From positions 124,001 to 188,000 of the forward strand of contig NZ_JANZKU010000009.1 in NCBI RefSeq assembly GCF_025642785.1: a stretch of 64,000 bases of DNA, read 5' to 3'. Shown one piece after another: positions 1 through 9,390 of this stretch. Within the stretch, counting starts at the first letter, position 1; every line of letters begins with the position of its first letter. This DNA is from Pseudomonas sp. RIT-PI-AD (GTDB lineage: Bacteria > Pseudomonadota > Gammaproteobacteria > Pseudomonadales > Pseudomonadaceae). The notes beneath the pieces are model-generated. The model saw only the letters and a list, made by a program, of their open reading frames with translations, searched no databases and was not told the origin of the DNA. A program made the position numbers and the translations under genes.

Positions 1-653
1 CGCGTTGACGTGGTCCCGGAACTCAAGGCTTCGAGCCAGCCGGGTAGCGCCGGATTCTCGTAGGCGAACAACGAAACCAGTCGCTCGCCGGGTCGTGGCT
101 CCACGCCCAGCGCCCCCAGAAAGGCATCGCGCGCCAGGGGGTCCGCCTGGAACGCCCGTCGCCGTTCGAGCAATCCGTCCTCGCGCAGCAATCCGCCAGT
201 GGCCGCGGAAAAGCCGGGAAAGAAAAAGAATTTCGGCAGGCCGTTTTCCTGTGGCGAAGGCAGGCCATGGCAGCCGGCCACCCAGGACTCGGCACTGAGA
301 TATTCCAGGTTGATCCAGCGCGGTGTCGGGCGGCGCTCGGCCATTGCCCGTCGATAAGCCTGCGGCAGCTCGCAGGCAAAGGCCTCGATCACCACGTCCG
401 CCGGCTCTTCGGCCTGCCACTCCGTCGGCCACTGGCGCACTTCCACACCATCGATCCATTGCCCGGGCGTCGCCCCATCGGCTTGCGGACACAGGCGTAC
501 GAAGGCCGCCGGCTCGTCGAGCCAGAGGCGCACATGGAATCCATGTTCCCGCGCCAGTTGCCGTGCCAGGCGCCAGGTCACGCCGATGTCGCCGTAGTTA
601 TCGATGACCCGGCAAAAGATGTCCCAGCGGGCGGAAGCGATGGAAACCGACAT
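1..653 (-). CDS. earP: EarP, EF-P arginine rhamnosyltransferase (3' end beyond window)
   Basis: EarP transfers rhamnose from dTDP-rhamnose to a conserved arginine of elongation factor P in the cytoplasm, which lets EF-P relieve ribosome stalling at proline runs. The frame opens with MSVSIASARWDIFCRVID and continues with NYGDIGVTWRLARQL, the typical EarP N-terminus with the nucleotide-sugar-site NYGD motif; FFFFPGF and FAYENPALPGWLEAL follow further on. About 217 of roughly 380 residues are present and the frame runs off the window at base 1. An alternative ATG lies two codons upstream (MPMSV). In related pseudomonads efp follows, which would lie outside this window. Confident family call; the truncation is only the window edge. 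Confidence 0.9.
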   Translation of the reverse strand, partial: MSVSIASARWDIFCRVIDNYGDIGVTWRLARQLAREHGFHVRLWLDEPAAFVRLCPQADGATPGQWIDGVEVRQWPTEWQAEEPADVVIEAFACELPQAYRRAMAERRPTPRWINLEYLSAESWVAGCHGLPSPQENGLPKFFFFPGFSAATGGLLREDGLLERRRAFQADPLARDAFLGALGVEPRPGERLVSLFAYENPALPGWLEALSSGTTST

Positions 654-732
654 GGGCATCCTCGTGGCGGGTAGGCGCCGATGATAAACGCCATAGGCGA
701 AAGGGCGAAAACCGTTGGCGGAAAGCGGAAAC

Positions 733-764
733 GAAAGAGCCCGGCACTTGGCCGGGCTCTTCGT
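733..764 (-). terminator. Rho-independent terminator after tRNA-Ser
   Basis: An inverted repeat on the minus strand, GAAGAGCCCGGC with a 5-nt loop and then GCCGGGCTCTTTC, is followed by a short T-containing tail. It begins about 10 nt after the CCA end of the tRNA-Ser gene, so it is best read as that gene's terminator. It also lies just upstream of earP, which separates the two units. Confidence 0.75.
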
Positions 765-773
765 CTTTCTATC

Positions 774-863
774 TGGCGGTGAAGGTGGGATTCGAACCCA
801 CGATACGATTTCTCGTATACACACTTTCCAGGCGTGCTCCTTCAACCGCTCGGACACTTCACC
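774..863 (-). tRNA. tRNA-Ser (anticodon GGA)
   Basis: A 90-nt type II tRNA with a genomically encoded CCA end. The acceptor stem starts GGTGAAG and pairs with CTTCACC before GCCA. The anticodon loop is CTGGAAA (anticodon GGA, at 827-829), a long variable arm is present as expected for serine, and the T arm reads GGGTTCGAATCCC. A hairpin terminator follows directly. Confidence 0.96.
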
Positions 864-947
864 GGATCTCGCCGAACCAGTCTGGTCCGTCGAGGCGCGC
901 TAATGTAGTCGAACATATTTCCAAAGGCAAATCTTTTTTCAGCCTAT

Positions 948-1157
948 TCATGCATTTAAGCGCTGCACCGGCGGCTGCGAGTCGGGCGTGCCGCGGCTCC
1001 CATATAACAGCAGGCCAAGGGATGCGAACGAGCCGCTCAGCGACAACAGCGCGAGCCCATAGGGGTTGTGACTGGCCGGGTCCTGAGCCAGAACCAGCGA
1101 AGCGATCAGCATCAGGCCGACGAGAGCCGCGCAGGGCGACAAGGAAAGGTTACGCAT
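948..1157 (-). CDS. Small inner-membrane protein, function unknown
   Basis: A 69-residue protein starting MRNLSLSPCAALVGLMLIA. It has two hydrophobic stretches, about residues 9-24 and 38-54, separated by a short polar loop containing DPASHNPYG, so it is probably a two-pass membrane protein or a signal-anchored protein with one further helix. The start is chosen because a strong ribosome site, GAGGTGAG, lies about 8 nt before this ATG; a longer in-frame opening upstream has no such site. It stands alone between tRNA-Ser and a crotonase gene on the other strand. I do not recognise the family. Confidence 0.6.
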   Translation of the reverse strand: MRNLSLSPCAALVGLMLIASLVLAQDPASHNPYGLALLSLSGSFASLGLLLYGSRGTPDSQPPVQRLNA

Positions 1158-1351
1158 GGCCGGCTCACCTCGAGAAAACGGGAAGCCCGATCCTCGCGCG
1201 TCGCCGGGCGCCCTACCAATTGGCTCTGCCAATGACGGCGATAGAACCGCGCCGTGGCCTGACCTGCCAGTCAGCCAAAGCGCTTTACCTCATGCGCCGG
1301 GCTGCGTAACGTCAGCGCTTTTCCAGCCAACGGGCAGACAAGGAATCCATC

Positions 1352-2041
1352 ATGAGCGACCTGATCGGTTATCGCCTAGAAGACGGCATCGCCACGCTGA
1401 CGCTGAACAACGGCAAGGTGAACGCCATTTCCCCCGACGTGATCGTCGCCCTCAATGCGGCACTCGATCGCGCCGAACAGGACAAGGCCATCGTCATCCT
1501 CACCGGACAGCCGGGCATCCTATCCGGCGGTTACGATCTGAAGGTCATGACCTCCAGCCCGCAGAACGCCATCGACTTGGTGGCCGCGGGATCGACCCTG
1601 GCACGGCGGATGCTCGCCCATCCCTTCCCGATCATCGTCGCCTGTCCGGGCCACGCGGTCGCGAAAGGCGCTTTCCTGCTGCTGTCGGCCGACTACCGGA
1701 TCGGTGTGGAAGGCCCCTTCCATATCGGCCTCAACGAAGTGCAGATCGGCATGACCATGCACCACGTGGGCATCGAATTGGCGCGTGACCGCCTGCGCCG
1801 CTCGGCCTTCCATCGCTCGGTGATCAACGCCGAGATGTTCGATCCGCAGAGCGCGGTCGGCGCGGGCTTCCTCGACAAGGTCGTAGCCGCCGACCAGCTC
1901 CAGGCAACCGCCCTGGCCGCCGCCCAGCAACTGAAGAAGATCAACATGACCGCGCATCGCAATACCAAGCTGAAGGTGCGCCACACCCTGCTGGAAACCC
2001 TCGACAAGGCCATCGAGCTCGACAAGCGCCATCAGGTCTGA
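1352..2041 (+). CDS. Crotonase / enoyl-CoA hydratase family protein
   Basis: A 229-residue single-domain crotonase-fold protein, probably cytoplasmic and acting on a CoA thioester. The first oxyanion-hole region reads [13 protein letters not shown] (about residues 52-64) and the second is [21 protein letters not shown] (spread over residues 90-114). The length is at the short end of the family (usually 250-270), because the C-terminal helical part is reduced. The usual catalytic glutamates of hydratases are not obvious, so isomerase, hydrolase or other crotonase chemistry is equally possible. It is a single gene with its own upstream region, preceded by AAGGAAT. An inverted repeat (GCCAGCGT at 2054-2061 with ACGCTGGC at 2074-2081) follows and may end the transcript. 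Confidence 0.88.
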   Translation: MSDLIGYRLEDGIATLTLNNGKVNAISPDVIVALNAALDRAEQDKAIVILTGQPGILSGGYDLKVMTSSPQNAIDLVAAGSTLARRMLAHPFPIIVACPGHAVAKGAFLLLSADYRIGVEGPFHIGLNEVQIGMTMHHVGIELARDRLRRSAFHRSVINAEMFDPQSAVGAGFLDKVVAADQLQATALAAAQQLKKINMTAHRNTKLKVRHTLLETLDKAIELDKRHQV

Positions 2042-2273
2042 ACACCCTCCGGAGCCAGCGTCGCCGCTCGGGCACGCTGGCCCTCCCTCATGTCACCGTG
2101 CCACTTCACCGCGCCTGCCCTCCCCCGTTCTAGACGGCTCCCCACTTACCGGCGAGAAAATCTGCTCGTCCGACGAGCGTTCTGCGCAACCTGTATTACT
2201 GTTTAGGAAAGCCTCACGGACGAAGGCCGAACGTCCTGTCCTTCCAGTGAACGCTGTTTCGGAGTCATTCCCC

Positions 2274-4157
2274 ATGAAGATCGTCCATAAAGTCGGCATC
2301 GCCGCTGCCGCGGTGCTGTTCCTCACCACGGGCCTGCTGTCCCTGGCGCAGATCAGCCAGGTGCGCCATACCTTGCGCAGTCAGGCCGAAGCGAGCATCT
2401 CGGAGTCCAGCAACGCCTTGGCCCGCCAGATCGAGAACTGGCTGAACGCCAAGCTGCGCCTGATCGACCTGATGGGACAAAGCATCGACAACCAGTTCAG
2501 TGCGGAAGGCATCCAGCGGGTAATCGAACGGCCCATGCTCAAAGACGAATTCCTGCTGGTTTTCGGGGCCCTGGAAAGCGATGGCAAACCGATCAAGAAC
2601 ACCACCACCTGGCAGCCCAAGCCGGACTGGGACGGCCGGGTACGCCCCTGGTACGCCACCGGCAAGAACTCGAGCCAGGCGGTGCTGACCGAACCCTACG
2701 TGGACTCCACTAGTGGCGAGATCCTGATCTCGGCGGTGGCCAAGTTGACCAACGCCGGCGCGTTCCAGGGGGTCTTTGGCGGCGACATCCGCTTGAAGAG
2801 CGTGGCCGACGCGGTCAATACGTTGGACTTCAACGGCGCGGGCTATGCCTTTCTGCTCAGCCGCAACGGCAACATCATTTCCCACCCGGACGCCAAGCTG
2901 AACGGCAAGTCCTACAGCGAACTCTTCGGCGGCAAGAGTCCGGCGCTGGATAAGCAATTGAAGGAGGTCGACGGCAGCGATAAGGAGCTTCTGGTGTCCT
3001 TCACCCCCTTGCCCAACCTCAAGGGCATGGACTGGTACATCGGCGTGGTGCTCGATAAGGACGTCGTCATGGCCGAGGCGAACGCGCTGACCTGGCGCGC
3101 GGTGATCGGGACCCTCCTGGGTGTGGTGATCAGCCTGGTGGTGCTGGGCTGGCTGATGGGCCGGCTGCTCAAGCCCCTGGACCATCTGAACACCTCGCTG
3201 AACGAAGTGAACCGCGGCGGCGGCGACCTGACCCGGCGCCTGCCGATCCAGGGCAAGGATGAAATCGCCCTGGTTTCCCACGAATTCAACGGCTTCCTGC
3301 AAAACCTGCAGACGCTGATCAGCGAGGTGAAGGGCAGTTCGGGCCTGGTTCGCGAGAGCACCACGCTGACCTCACACGAAGCCCATCAGGCGGCGAGGCG
3401 CCTGCAGGAGCAGTTGCAGGAGCTCGACCAGTTGGCGACCGCCATGCAGGAAATGGCCTCCACCGCCGAAGAGGTCGCCCGCAATGCCCAGGCCGCGGCC
3501 CAAGCCGCGCAGGCCGCCAACCAGGAAACCGAGAACGGCGTGGCCGTGGTGTCGCAGTCGACCCAGGCGATCAAGCGCCTGGCCAACGAGATGGACGAAA
3601 CCAGCCACGCCATCAACGAGCTGGCCAAGCTCAGCCACAACATCGAGTCGATCCTCTCGGTGATCACCAGCATCGCCGACCAGACCAACCTGCTCGCCCT
3701 CAACGCCGCCATCGAAGCGGCGCGCGCCGGCGAATCGGGACGCGGGTTCGCCGTGGTGGCGGACGAGGTACGCTCGCTGGCCTCGCGCACGCAACAATCG
3801 ACCCAGGAAATCCGGCAAATGATCGACCAGTTGCAAACCGGGGTGAAACAGGCCGAGACCCGGATGCAGCAGAGCCGGGATACCGCCAGCCGCACCGCCG
3901 AAGATGCCGGCGCGGCCAATGAAATGCTCGGCCGCATCCGCGATGCGATCACCCGGATCAACGACATGAACCTGCAGATCGCCACGGCGGCCGAAGAACA
4001 AAGCGCCACCACCGAAGAGATCAACCGCAACACCACCAACATTCGCGACATCAGCCACGACGTCGCCGGCGGTGCCGACAAGCAGGTCGAGCAATGCGCC
4101 GTGATGGTCGAGCAGGTCAGCCAGCAGGATCGGCTGCTCGGTCGCTTCAAGGTCTGA
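2274..4157 (+). CDS. Methyl-accepting chemotaxis protein with dCache sensor (PctA-like)
   Basis: A 627-residue chemoreceptor: N-terminal membrane helix (about residues 6-28), periplasmic double-Cache domain (30-270), second membrane helix (about 275-300), HAMP (about 300-355) and a cytoplasmic signalling domain whose hairpin tip contains [19 protein letters not shown]. The periplasmic domain has R124, W126, Y127, Y142, D144 and D171, which line up in order and spacing with the amino-acid-binding residues known from PctA-type receptors, so an amino acid ligand is likely. The start at MKIVHK is chosen over a GTG nine codons earlier because CGGAG lies about 9 nt before it. A hairpin terminator follows. 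There is no cheW or cheR nearby; it is an orphan receptor gene. Confidence 0.93.
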   Translation: MKIVHKVGIAAAAVLFLTTGLLSLAQISQVRHTLRSQAEASISESSNALARQIENWLNAKLRLIDLMGQSIDNQFSAEGIQRVIERPMLKDEFLLVFGALESDGKPIKNTTTWQPKPDWDGRVRPWYATGKNSSQAVLTEPYVDSTSGEILISAVAKLTNAGAFQGVFGGDIRLKSVADAVNTLDFNGAGYAFLLSRNGNIISHPDAKLNGKSYSELFGGKSPALDKQLKEVDGSDKELLVSFTPLPNLKGMDWYIGVVLDKDVVMAEANALTWRAVIGTLLGVVISLVVLGWLMGRLLKPLDHLNTSLNEVNRGGGDLTRRLPIQGKDEIALVSHEFNGFLQNLQTLISEVKGSSGLVRESTTLTSHEAHQAARRLQEQLQELDQLATAMQEMASTAEEVARNAQAAAQAAQAANQETENGVAVVSQSTQAIKRLANEMDETSHAINELAKLSHNIESILSVITSIADQTNLLALNAAIEAARAGESGRGFAVVADEVRSLASRTQQSTQEIRQMIDQLQTGVKQAETRMQQSRDTASRTAEDAGAANEMLGRIRDAITRINDMNLQIATAAEEQSATTEEINRNTTNIRDISHDVAGGADKQVEQCAVMVEQVSQQDRLLGRFKV

Positions 4158-4171
4158 CGGCCGCATAGCCT

Positions 4172-4210
4172 CCGCCTTCCTGCCTCGACCGCATGAAGGC
4201 GGATTTCTTC
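4172..4210 (+). terminator. Probable terminator after the dCache chemoreceptor
   Basis: The stem CCGCCTTC (4172-4179) pairs with GAAGGCGG (4195-4202) over a 15-nt loop and is followed by ATTTCTTCT. It begins 14 nt after the chemoreceptor stop codon. The loop is long, so strength is uncertain. Confidence 0.55.
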
Positions 4211-4298
4211 TCGAAGTTTTGCCTCTCCTCCCGCAGGCGTTTGCTCATCCGAGTGCACGACCATACACTGGAACGCTTTTCCATCGGGTGCGTTCCCC

Positions 4299-5027
4299 AT
4301 GCTCCATCTCTTCCGCATGCTCTTACTCGCGGTGCACTGCCTGCTCGCTAGCGTCCTGAGCCTTCTGTTGACGCTGGCCCGCCCGTTCCACCCCGACAAC
4401 AGCCGCCTGTGCGCCCGGCTCTATGCCTGGCCCGCGCTCTGCCTGCTGGGCATCCGGGTCGAGGCCAGGCTCGATAGCCTGCCTACGCCGGAACAGAGTT
4501 GCGTGATCGTCGCCAATCATCAGTCCAACTTCGACCTGTTCGTCCTGGGCCGCATCGTGCCGGAGCGGACGGTCAGCATCGGCAAGCAGAGCCTGAAGTG
4601 GATTCCGTTCTTCGGCCAGGCGTATTGGCTAGCGGGGAATGTCCTGGTGGACCGGGGGAATCCACGCTCGGCGAAGCGGGCGCTGAAGATCACCCAGCAG
4701 ACCCTTCGCCAACGCACCACCTCGATCTGGATATTCCCCGAGGGCACGCGCAGCCTCGGCCGAGGTCTGCAGCCCTTCAAGAAAGGCGCCTTCCAGATGG
4801 CGATCAATGCCGGCGTCCCCATAGTGCCGGTATGCGTCAGCAGCTATGCCGGGCGGCTTCAACTGGACCGTTGGCGCAGCGGGCGGGTATCGATCCAGGC
4901 GCTGCCGGCGATCCCGACACAGGGCATGGGCTCCCAGGACCTGTCGGCGCTGATGGAGGAATGCCGCGCGCAGATGCAGGCCTGCATCCAGCGCCTCGAT
5001 CGTCGGCTGGAGGCGAATTCGGGCTAA
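4299..5027 (+). CDS. PlsC-type 1-acyl-sn-glycerol-3-phosphate acyltransferase
   Basis: A 242-residue membrane acyltransferase of the LPLAT family, likely transferring an acyl chain to lysophosphatidate at the inner membrane. Visible features are an N-terminal hydrophobic helix (about residues 3-27), the catalytic NHQSNFD box (HX4D, residues 73-79) and the acceptor-binding FPEGTRS motif (146-152), then VPIVPVCVSSY, the fourth conserved block. The length matches PlsC. Pseudomonads carry several PlsC paralogues, so the exact substrate preference is not fixed by sequence. It stands alone between a chemoreceptor and a CorA-type gene. ATG is preceded by only a weak purine stretch. Confidence 0.92.
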   Translation: MLHLFRMLLLAVHCLLASVLSLLLTLARPFHPDNSRLCARLYAWPALCLLGIRVEARLDSLPTPEQSCVIVANHQSNFDLFVLGRIVPERTVSIGKQSLKWIPFFGQAYWLAGNVLVDRGNPRSAKRALKITQQTLRQRTTSIWIFPEGTRSLGRGLQPFKKGAFQMAINAGVPIVPVCVSSYAGRLQLDRWRSGRVSIQALPAIPTQGMGSQDLSALMEECRAQMQACIQRLDRRLEANSG

Positions 5028-5139
5028 GCTCGCCGAGCTGAACTTCGCCACCCGCCGCGCCTCACAACAAGCAGGAACCGGCCGGGTCGGCGTCAAGCGT
5101 TCAGCCGGTACCCTCCCGACGATAAGGAACAGGATATCC

Positions 5140-6111
5140 ATGGGTCGAGTCATCGCTGCTGCTGTTTATGCCAAGGGCCGAAAAGTCACCGACATAGGGC
5201 TCGACCAAGGCCGCGAATGGGCCGCCAAGCCGGGCCATTTCGTCTGGATCGGCCTGCATGACCCCGAACCCGCCGAATTACTGCATTTGCAGAACCAGTT
5301 CGACCTCCATGAACTGGCTCTGGACGATGCCCTGGCCCAGCACACCCGTCCCAAGCTGGAAACCTTCGGCGACGCCCTGTTCCTGGTGGTGTATTCGCCC
5401 GTGATGGACGACGGCAAGCTGGCCTTCGTCGAGACCCAGTTGTTCGCCGGCAAGGGCTATGTGATCAGCGCGCGCTACGGCAAATCCTCGTCCTATTCGG
5501 TGGTGCGCCAACGCTGCGAGGCCCGTCCGTTGCTGCTGGAGCATGGCGAGGACTTCGTGCTCTACGCGCTGCTCAATTTCGTCATCGAGAATTACCGCCC
5601 GCAGTTGGAGCAATATCGCGCGGAACTGGAGCAGATCGAGCAACGGGTGCTGAACTGTCCGCTGACCCAGTCCGATGTCGAGCAGATCCACGGCTTGCGT
5701 CGCGACCTGCTGCGTCTACGCCGCTATGTCGCGCCTCTGGTGGAAATCTGCCAGGAATTGCAGCACCTCGAATTCCCCTTTATCGACAAGCATGTGAAGC
5801 CGTACTTCCGCGACCTGGCGATCCACGTCAACCGCCTGCTGGAAGACCTCACCGGCCTGCGCGAACTGGCCGACCACGCCATCGAGATCGGCTTGCTGCT
5901 GGAGTCGTCGAGGCAGAGCGTGGTACAGCGCAAGTTCGCCGCCTGGGCGGCGATCCTGGCGTTTCCGACGGCGGTGGCGGGCATCTACGGTATGAATTTC
6001 CAGAACATGCCGGAACTGGGCTGGCACTACGGGTACTTTACCGTGCTCGGCCTGCTGGGCGCCGGCTGCCTGGGCCTGTACCTGAACTTCAAACGCCTGA
6101 ATTGGCTGTGA
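5140..6111 (+). CDS. CorA-family divalent cation transporter
   Basis: A 323-residue CorA/ZntB superfamily membrane protein that should form a pentameric channel for Mg2+, Co2+ or Zn2+. A large cytoplasmic N-terminal domain (residues 1-260) is followed by two membrane helices. The family signature YGMNF sits at about residues 283-287 at the end of the first helix, and the periplasmic loop after it reads QNMPELGWHYGY. A short linker with positive residues ends the protein. The canonical GMN identifies CorA-type rather than the GVN of some relatives; choice between CorA and ZntB function cannot be made here. The stretch before the ATG contains AAGGAACAGGA. It converges with the next gene. Confidence 0.92.
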   Translation: MGRVIAAAVYAKGRKVTDIGLDQGREWAAKPGHFVWIGLHDPEPAELLHLQNQFDLHELALDDALAQHTRPKLETFGDALFLVVYSPVMDDGKLAFVETQLFAGKGYVISARYGKSSSYSVVRQRCEARPLLLEHGEDFVLYALLNFVIENYRPQLEQYRAELEQIEQRVLNCPLTQSDVEQIHGLRRDLLRLRRYVAPLVEICQELQHLEFPFIDKHVKPYFRDLAIHVNRLLEDLTGLRELADHAIEIGLLLESSRQSVVQRKFAAWAAILAFPTAVAGIYGMNFQNMPELGWHYGYFTVLGLLGAGCLGLYLNFKRLNWL

Positions 6112-6144
6112 TCGGCCGGCGCTGTCAGGCAGGCCGGCGAGAGA

Positions 6145-6876
6145 TCAGGCGTCCTCGGTGAGGCTGCGGGGATTGGCCACGAAACGCAGCATCCACTCAC
6201 CTACCGTCCTGCCATGGTGGTCGTGCTGCAGGCTGTCCACACCCTGGCGATACAGGTGCTCGCCCAAGTGCTGCTGACGCAGGTCCAGCAGCGCCCGCGA
6301 ATAATCCTGGACGAACTCCGGGTGGCCCTGGAAGCACAGCACCTGATCCCCGATACGGTAGGCCGCGAACGGGCAGAACTCGCTGGATGCGATCACCGTG
6401 GCGTTCGCCGGCAAGGCGGTGACTTGATCCTGATGGCTGATCAACAGGATCAGTTCGTCGAGACTGGGGGTCATCCAGGGATTGCGTTCATCGAGTCGAT
6501 AGCGATGGGTGCCCACGCCCCACCCCTGGCTGGCCCGCTCGCTCTTGCCGCCCAGCAGCAAGGCCAGTAACTGGTGGCCGAAGCAGATGCCGAGCAGCTT
6601 GTCGCCGCGCTTGTAGCGCTCGAGCAGATAGGTTTTCAGGGTTTGGATCCAGGGATCGTCGCCGAAGGAATCCGCCTTGCTGCCGGTGACTAGGTAGGCG
6701 TCGAAACGTTCGTCATCCGCCGGGTAATGCCCCTGCACCACGTTGTAAACGGAGAACCGCGCAGGAATGGGTTGGCCGGCGAAGAGCTCTTCGAACATGC
6801 GGCCGTACCCCTGGTATTGGTCGACCAGTTCGGGCCGGAGGTTGTCGGTTTCCAGAATGCAGATACGCAAAGACAT
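6145..6876 (-). CDS. Class I glutamine amidotransferase-like protein
   Basis: A 243-residue stand-alone class I amidotransferase domain of the GMP-synthase-like group. The nucleophile elbow is GICFGHQ with C98, and the catalytic His/Glu pair is in QGHPEF (H185, E187), so the triad is intact. No synthetase partner is encoded nearby. Stand-alone members of this group have been linked to gamma-glutamyl hydrolysis of polyamine or other adducts, but nothing here fixes a substrate. Convergent with the CorA-type gene; it ends 33 nt from that gene's stop. Confidence 0.88.
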   Translation of the reverse strand: MSLRICILETDNLRPELVDQYQGYGRMFEELFAGQPIPARFSVYNVVQGHYPADDERFDAYLVTGSKADSFGDDPWIQTLKTYLLERYKRGDKLLGICFGHQLLALLLGGKSERASQGWGVGTHRYRLDERNPWMTPSLDELILLISHQDQVTALPANATVIASSEFCPFAAYRIGDQVLCFQGHPEFVQDYSRALLDLRQQHLGEHLYRQGVDSLQHDHHGRTVGEWMLRFVANPRSLTEDA

Positions 6877-7167
6877 GGGTATTCCTGAAGCGGGCGCGAG
6901 ATGTGCGATTTATTTAACACAAGCGCGCGTATTCGCAAAGAGGCGAAGCGACTTCAAAGGCTTGCGTAGGCGTTAGCGTCCCGCTCTTCCCGCCGAAATA
7001 AAGGTGCCCGTCAATAAAAATTGACATGCCGTCGTGCCTGCGACCGCCCCCTCCTGTCGCCGGGCACCTTGCATCGCGTCCGCTTGGCTCGCCTACGCGA
7101 CCCGGCCCACGCGACCCGCCGACAGGGGAACGGCCTCATGCAGTCCGCCCCGTCGAGCCGGGCCGTC

Positions 7168-9312
7168 TCAGACAAATGCCTCGCCACGGACAGCCCTTTC
7201 CAGCAGCGACACCGGCGGAGCGAAGCGCTCGCCGAAGCGCGCCGCCAGGTCGTGGGCCCGCGCGACGAACGCGTCCAAGCCGTATTGATTGATGAATTGC
7301 AACGCGCCGCCGGTCCAGGCGGCGAAGCCGATCCCGAGAATCGAGCCGAGATTGGCATCGGCAACCGAAGTGAGCACGCCCTCCTCCAGGCAACGCACGG
7401 TTTCCAGCGCCTGAACGAACAACAGGCGATCCCGTACGTCCGCTGTCGCCAGGGCGACGCCGGGGCGCTCGAAACCAGCCTTCAGGCCAGGCCATAGCTG
7501 TTTGCGGCCATTCGCCGGATAGTCGTAGAAGCCCGCGCCGGCGGCTTTTCCAAGCCGCCCCTGCTCCACCATCCGGTCGATGACGGCGAAGGCCGGATGC
7601 TCCGGCGGTCGCTTACCTTCGGCCTCGAAGTCCTTGGCGGTCTGGCTGCGGATATGGGTCATCAGGCTCAGGGACACCTCGTCGGAAACCGCGAGCGGCC
7701 CCACCGGCATGCCGGCCTTGCGGGCCTCGTTCTCGATCAGCGCCGCGCCAACGCCCTCGCCAAGCATGGCGATGCCTTCCTGGATGAAAGTGGCGAAGAC
7801 CCGGGAGGTGAAGAACCCCCGGCTATCGTTCACCACGATCGGGACCTTCTTGATCTGCTGGACGAAATCGAAGCTGCGGGCCAGGGTTTCGTCGCGGGTG
7901 TGTGCGCCACGGATGATTTCCACCAGCGGCATTTTCTCCACCGGACTGAAGAAATGCAGGCCAACGAACCGCTCGGGCTCGGCCACCGCGCTCGCCAGAC
8001 CGGTGATCGGCAGCGTCGACGTGTTCGAAGCCAGCACCGCATCATGGCGGGCAGCCACCGACGCCGCGACCATCACCTTGCCTTTCAGAGCCCGATCCTC
8101 GAACACCGCCTCGATGATCAACTCGCAACCCGCGAAATCCGCATCGTCGTCGGTGGCATGGAGGCGTGCCAGATAGGCGTCGCGCTGGGCCGGCGTGAGA
8201 TGCCCGCGCGCGACCTTCTTTTCCCATGCCGCCGCCGCGCGGGCCTTGCCCTGCTCCGCCGCGTCGCGGCTCACGTCCTTGAGCATCACCTCTATGCCGG
8301 CCGCCGCCGTCACCTGGGCGATACCCGCGCCCATCATGCCGGCGCCGATCACGCCGACCTTGCGCACGCGCTGGCGCTCATGGCCCTGGGGCCGCGAACC
8401 GCCGGCGTTGATCGCGTTGAGCTGGAACCAGAAGGCACCGATCATGTTCTTCGCCACCTGGCCGGTCGCCAGCTCGGTGAAGTAGCGGGTCTCGATGAGC
8501 TGCGCCGCGTCGAAGTCCACCTGCGCACCCTCGACCGCGGCGCAGAGGATCTTTTCCGGAGCCGGGAAACAGCCTTTGGTCTTGTCGAGCAGCAGCGACG
8601 GCGCGATGGCAAGGGTCTGCGCCAGGCCGGGACTCGCCGGCGTGCCGCCCGGCATCCGGTAACCGCTGGCGTCCCAGGGTTGCTGCGCATCCGGCGCGGA
8701 CAGAATCCAGGCACGCGCCTTGGCCAACATGTCCTCGCGGCTGGCCGCCAGCTCATGGATCAGGCCCGCCTTCAAGGCGGCAGCCGGCCGGACTTTCTTG
8801 CCCTCCACCAGGTAAGGCAGGGCCTTTTCCAGCCCCAGCAAGCGGACCATGCGCACCACGCCGCCACCCCCGGGCAACAGGCCCAGGGTGACTTCCGGGA
8901 GGCCGATCTGCACGCTCGCGTCGTCGAGGGCGATGCGTCGATGACAGGCGAGGCAGATTTCCCAGCCGCCGCCCAGGGCGGCGCCATTGATGGCCGCGAC
9001 CACCGGTTTGCCGAGGGTTTCCAGGCGGCGCAGATCAGCCTTGATCTTCAGCACCATGCGATAGAAGTCCTCGGCGCCGGCCTTGTCGACCTTGACCAGC
9101 TCATTGAGGTCGCCGCCGGCGAAGAAAGTCTTCTTCGCCGAGGTCAAGACCACCCCGGCGATGGCCTCCTTCTCGGCCTCCAGCCGGTCGAGGACTTGGC
9201 CCATCGCCTCGCGGTACAGGGCGTTCATGGTGTTGGCGCTCTGGCCGGGCAGATCGATGGTCAGGATGACGATGGCGTCCGGGCCTTTTTCGTAGCGGAT
9301 AGCGTCGGTCAT
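7168..9312 (-). CDS. Fatty oxidation multienzyme: enoyl-CoA hydratase / 3-hydroxyacyl-CoA dehydrogenase (FadB/FadJ-like)
   Basis: A 714-residue alpha-subunit of a fatty acid beta-oxidation complex. The N-terminal hydratase domain (1-190) has FAGGDLNEL and GAALGGGWEICLA for the oxyanion hole and LPEVTLGLLPGGGG carrying a catalytic glutamate. The dehydrogenase half begins with the NAD site VGVIGAGMMGAGIAQV (about residue 315), and GLHFFSPVEKMPLVEII holds the catalytic histidine. Together they hydrate trans-2-enoyl-CoA and oxidise 3-hydroxyacyl-CoA. The thiolase gene lies 78 nt upstream on the same strand, so the two form an operon of paired subunits. It differs from the canonical fadBA order because the thiolase comes first, and resembles the second, FadIJ-like pair of pseudomonads. 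Confidence 0.94.
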   Translation of the reverse strand: MTDAIRYEKGPDAIVILTIDLPGQSANTMNALYREAMGQVLDRLEAEKEAIAGVVLTSAKKTFFAGGDLNELVKVDKAGAEDFYRMVLKIKADLRRLETLGKPVVAAINGAALGGGWEICLACHRRIALDDASVQIGLPEVTLGLLPGGGGVVRMVRLLGLEKALPYLVEGKKVRPAAALKAGLIHELAASREDMLAKARAWILSAPDAQQPWDASGYRMPGGTPASPGLAQTLAIAPSLLLDKTKGCFPAPEKILCAAVEGAQVDFDAAQLIETRYFTELATGQVAKNMIGAFWFQLNAINAGGSRPQGHERQRVRKVGVIGAGMMGAGIAQVTAAAGIEVMLKDVSRDAAEQGKARAAAAWEKKVARGHLTPAQRDAYLARLHATDDDADFAGCELIIEAVFEDRALKGKVMVAASVAARHDAVLASNTSTLPITGLASAVAEPERFVGLHFFSPVEKMPLVEIIRGAHTRDETLARSFDFVQQIKKVPIVVNDSRGFFTSRVFATFIQEGIAMLGEGVGAALIENEARKAGMPVGPLAVSDEVSLSLMTHIRSQTAKDFEAEGKRPPEHPAFAVIDRMVEQGRLGKAAGAGFYDYPANGRKQLWPGLKAGFERPGVALATADVRDRLLFVQALETVRCLEEGVLTSVADANLGSILGIGFAAWTGGALQFINQYGLDAFVARAHDLAARFGERFAPPVSLLERAVRGEAFV

Positions 9313-9390
9313 GCAGAGGATTCCTTGATTCGAGAGGCGGTTCGAAGCGCCGGGCTACCGGGCCGCGCGGAAACCGGCCCGCAGCGCGCC

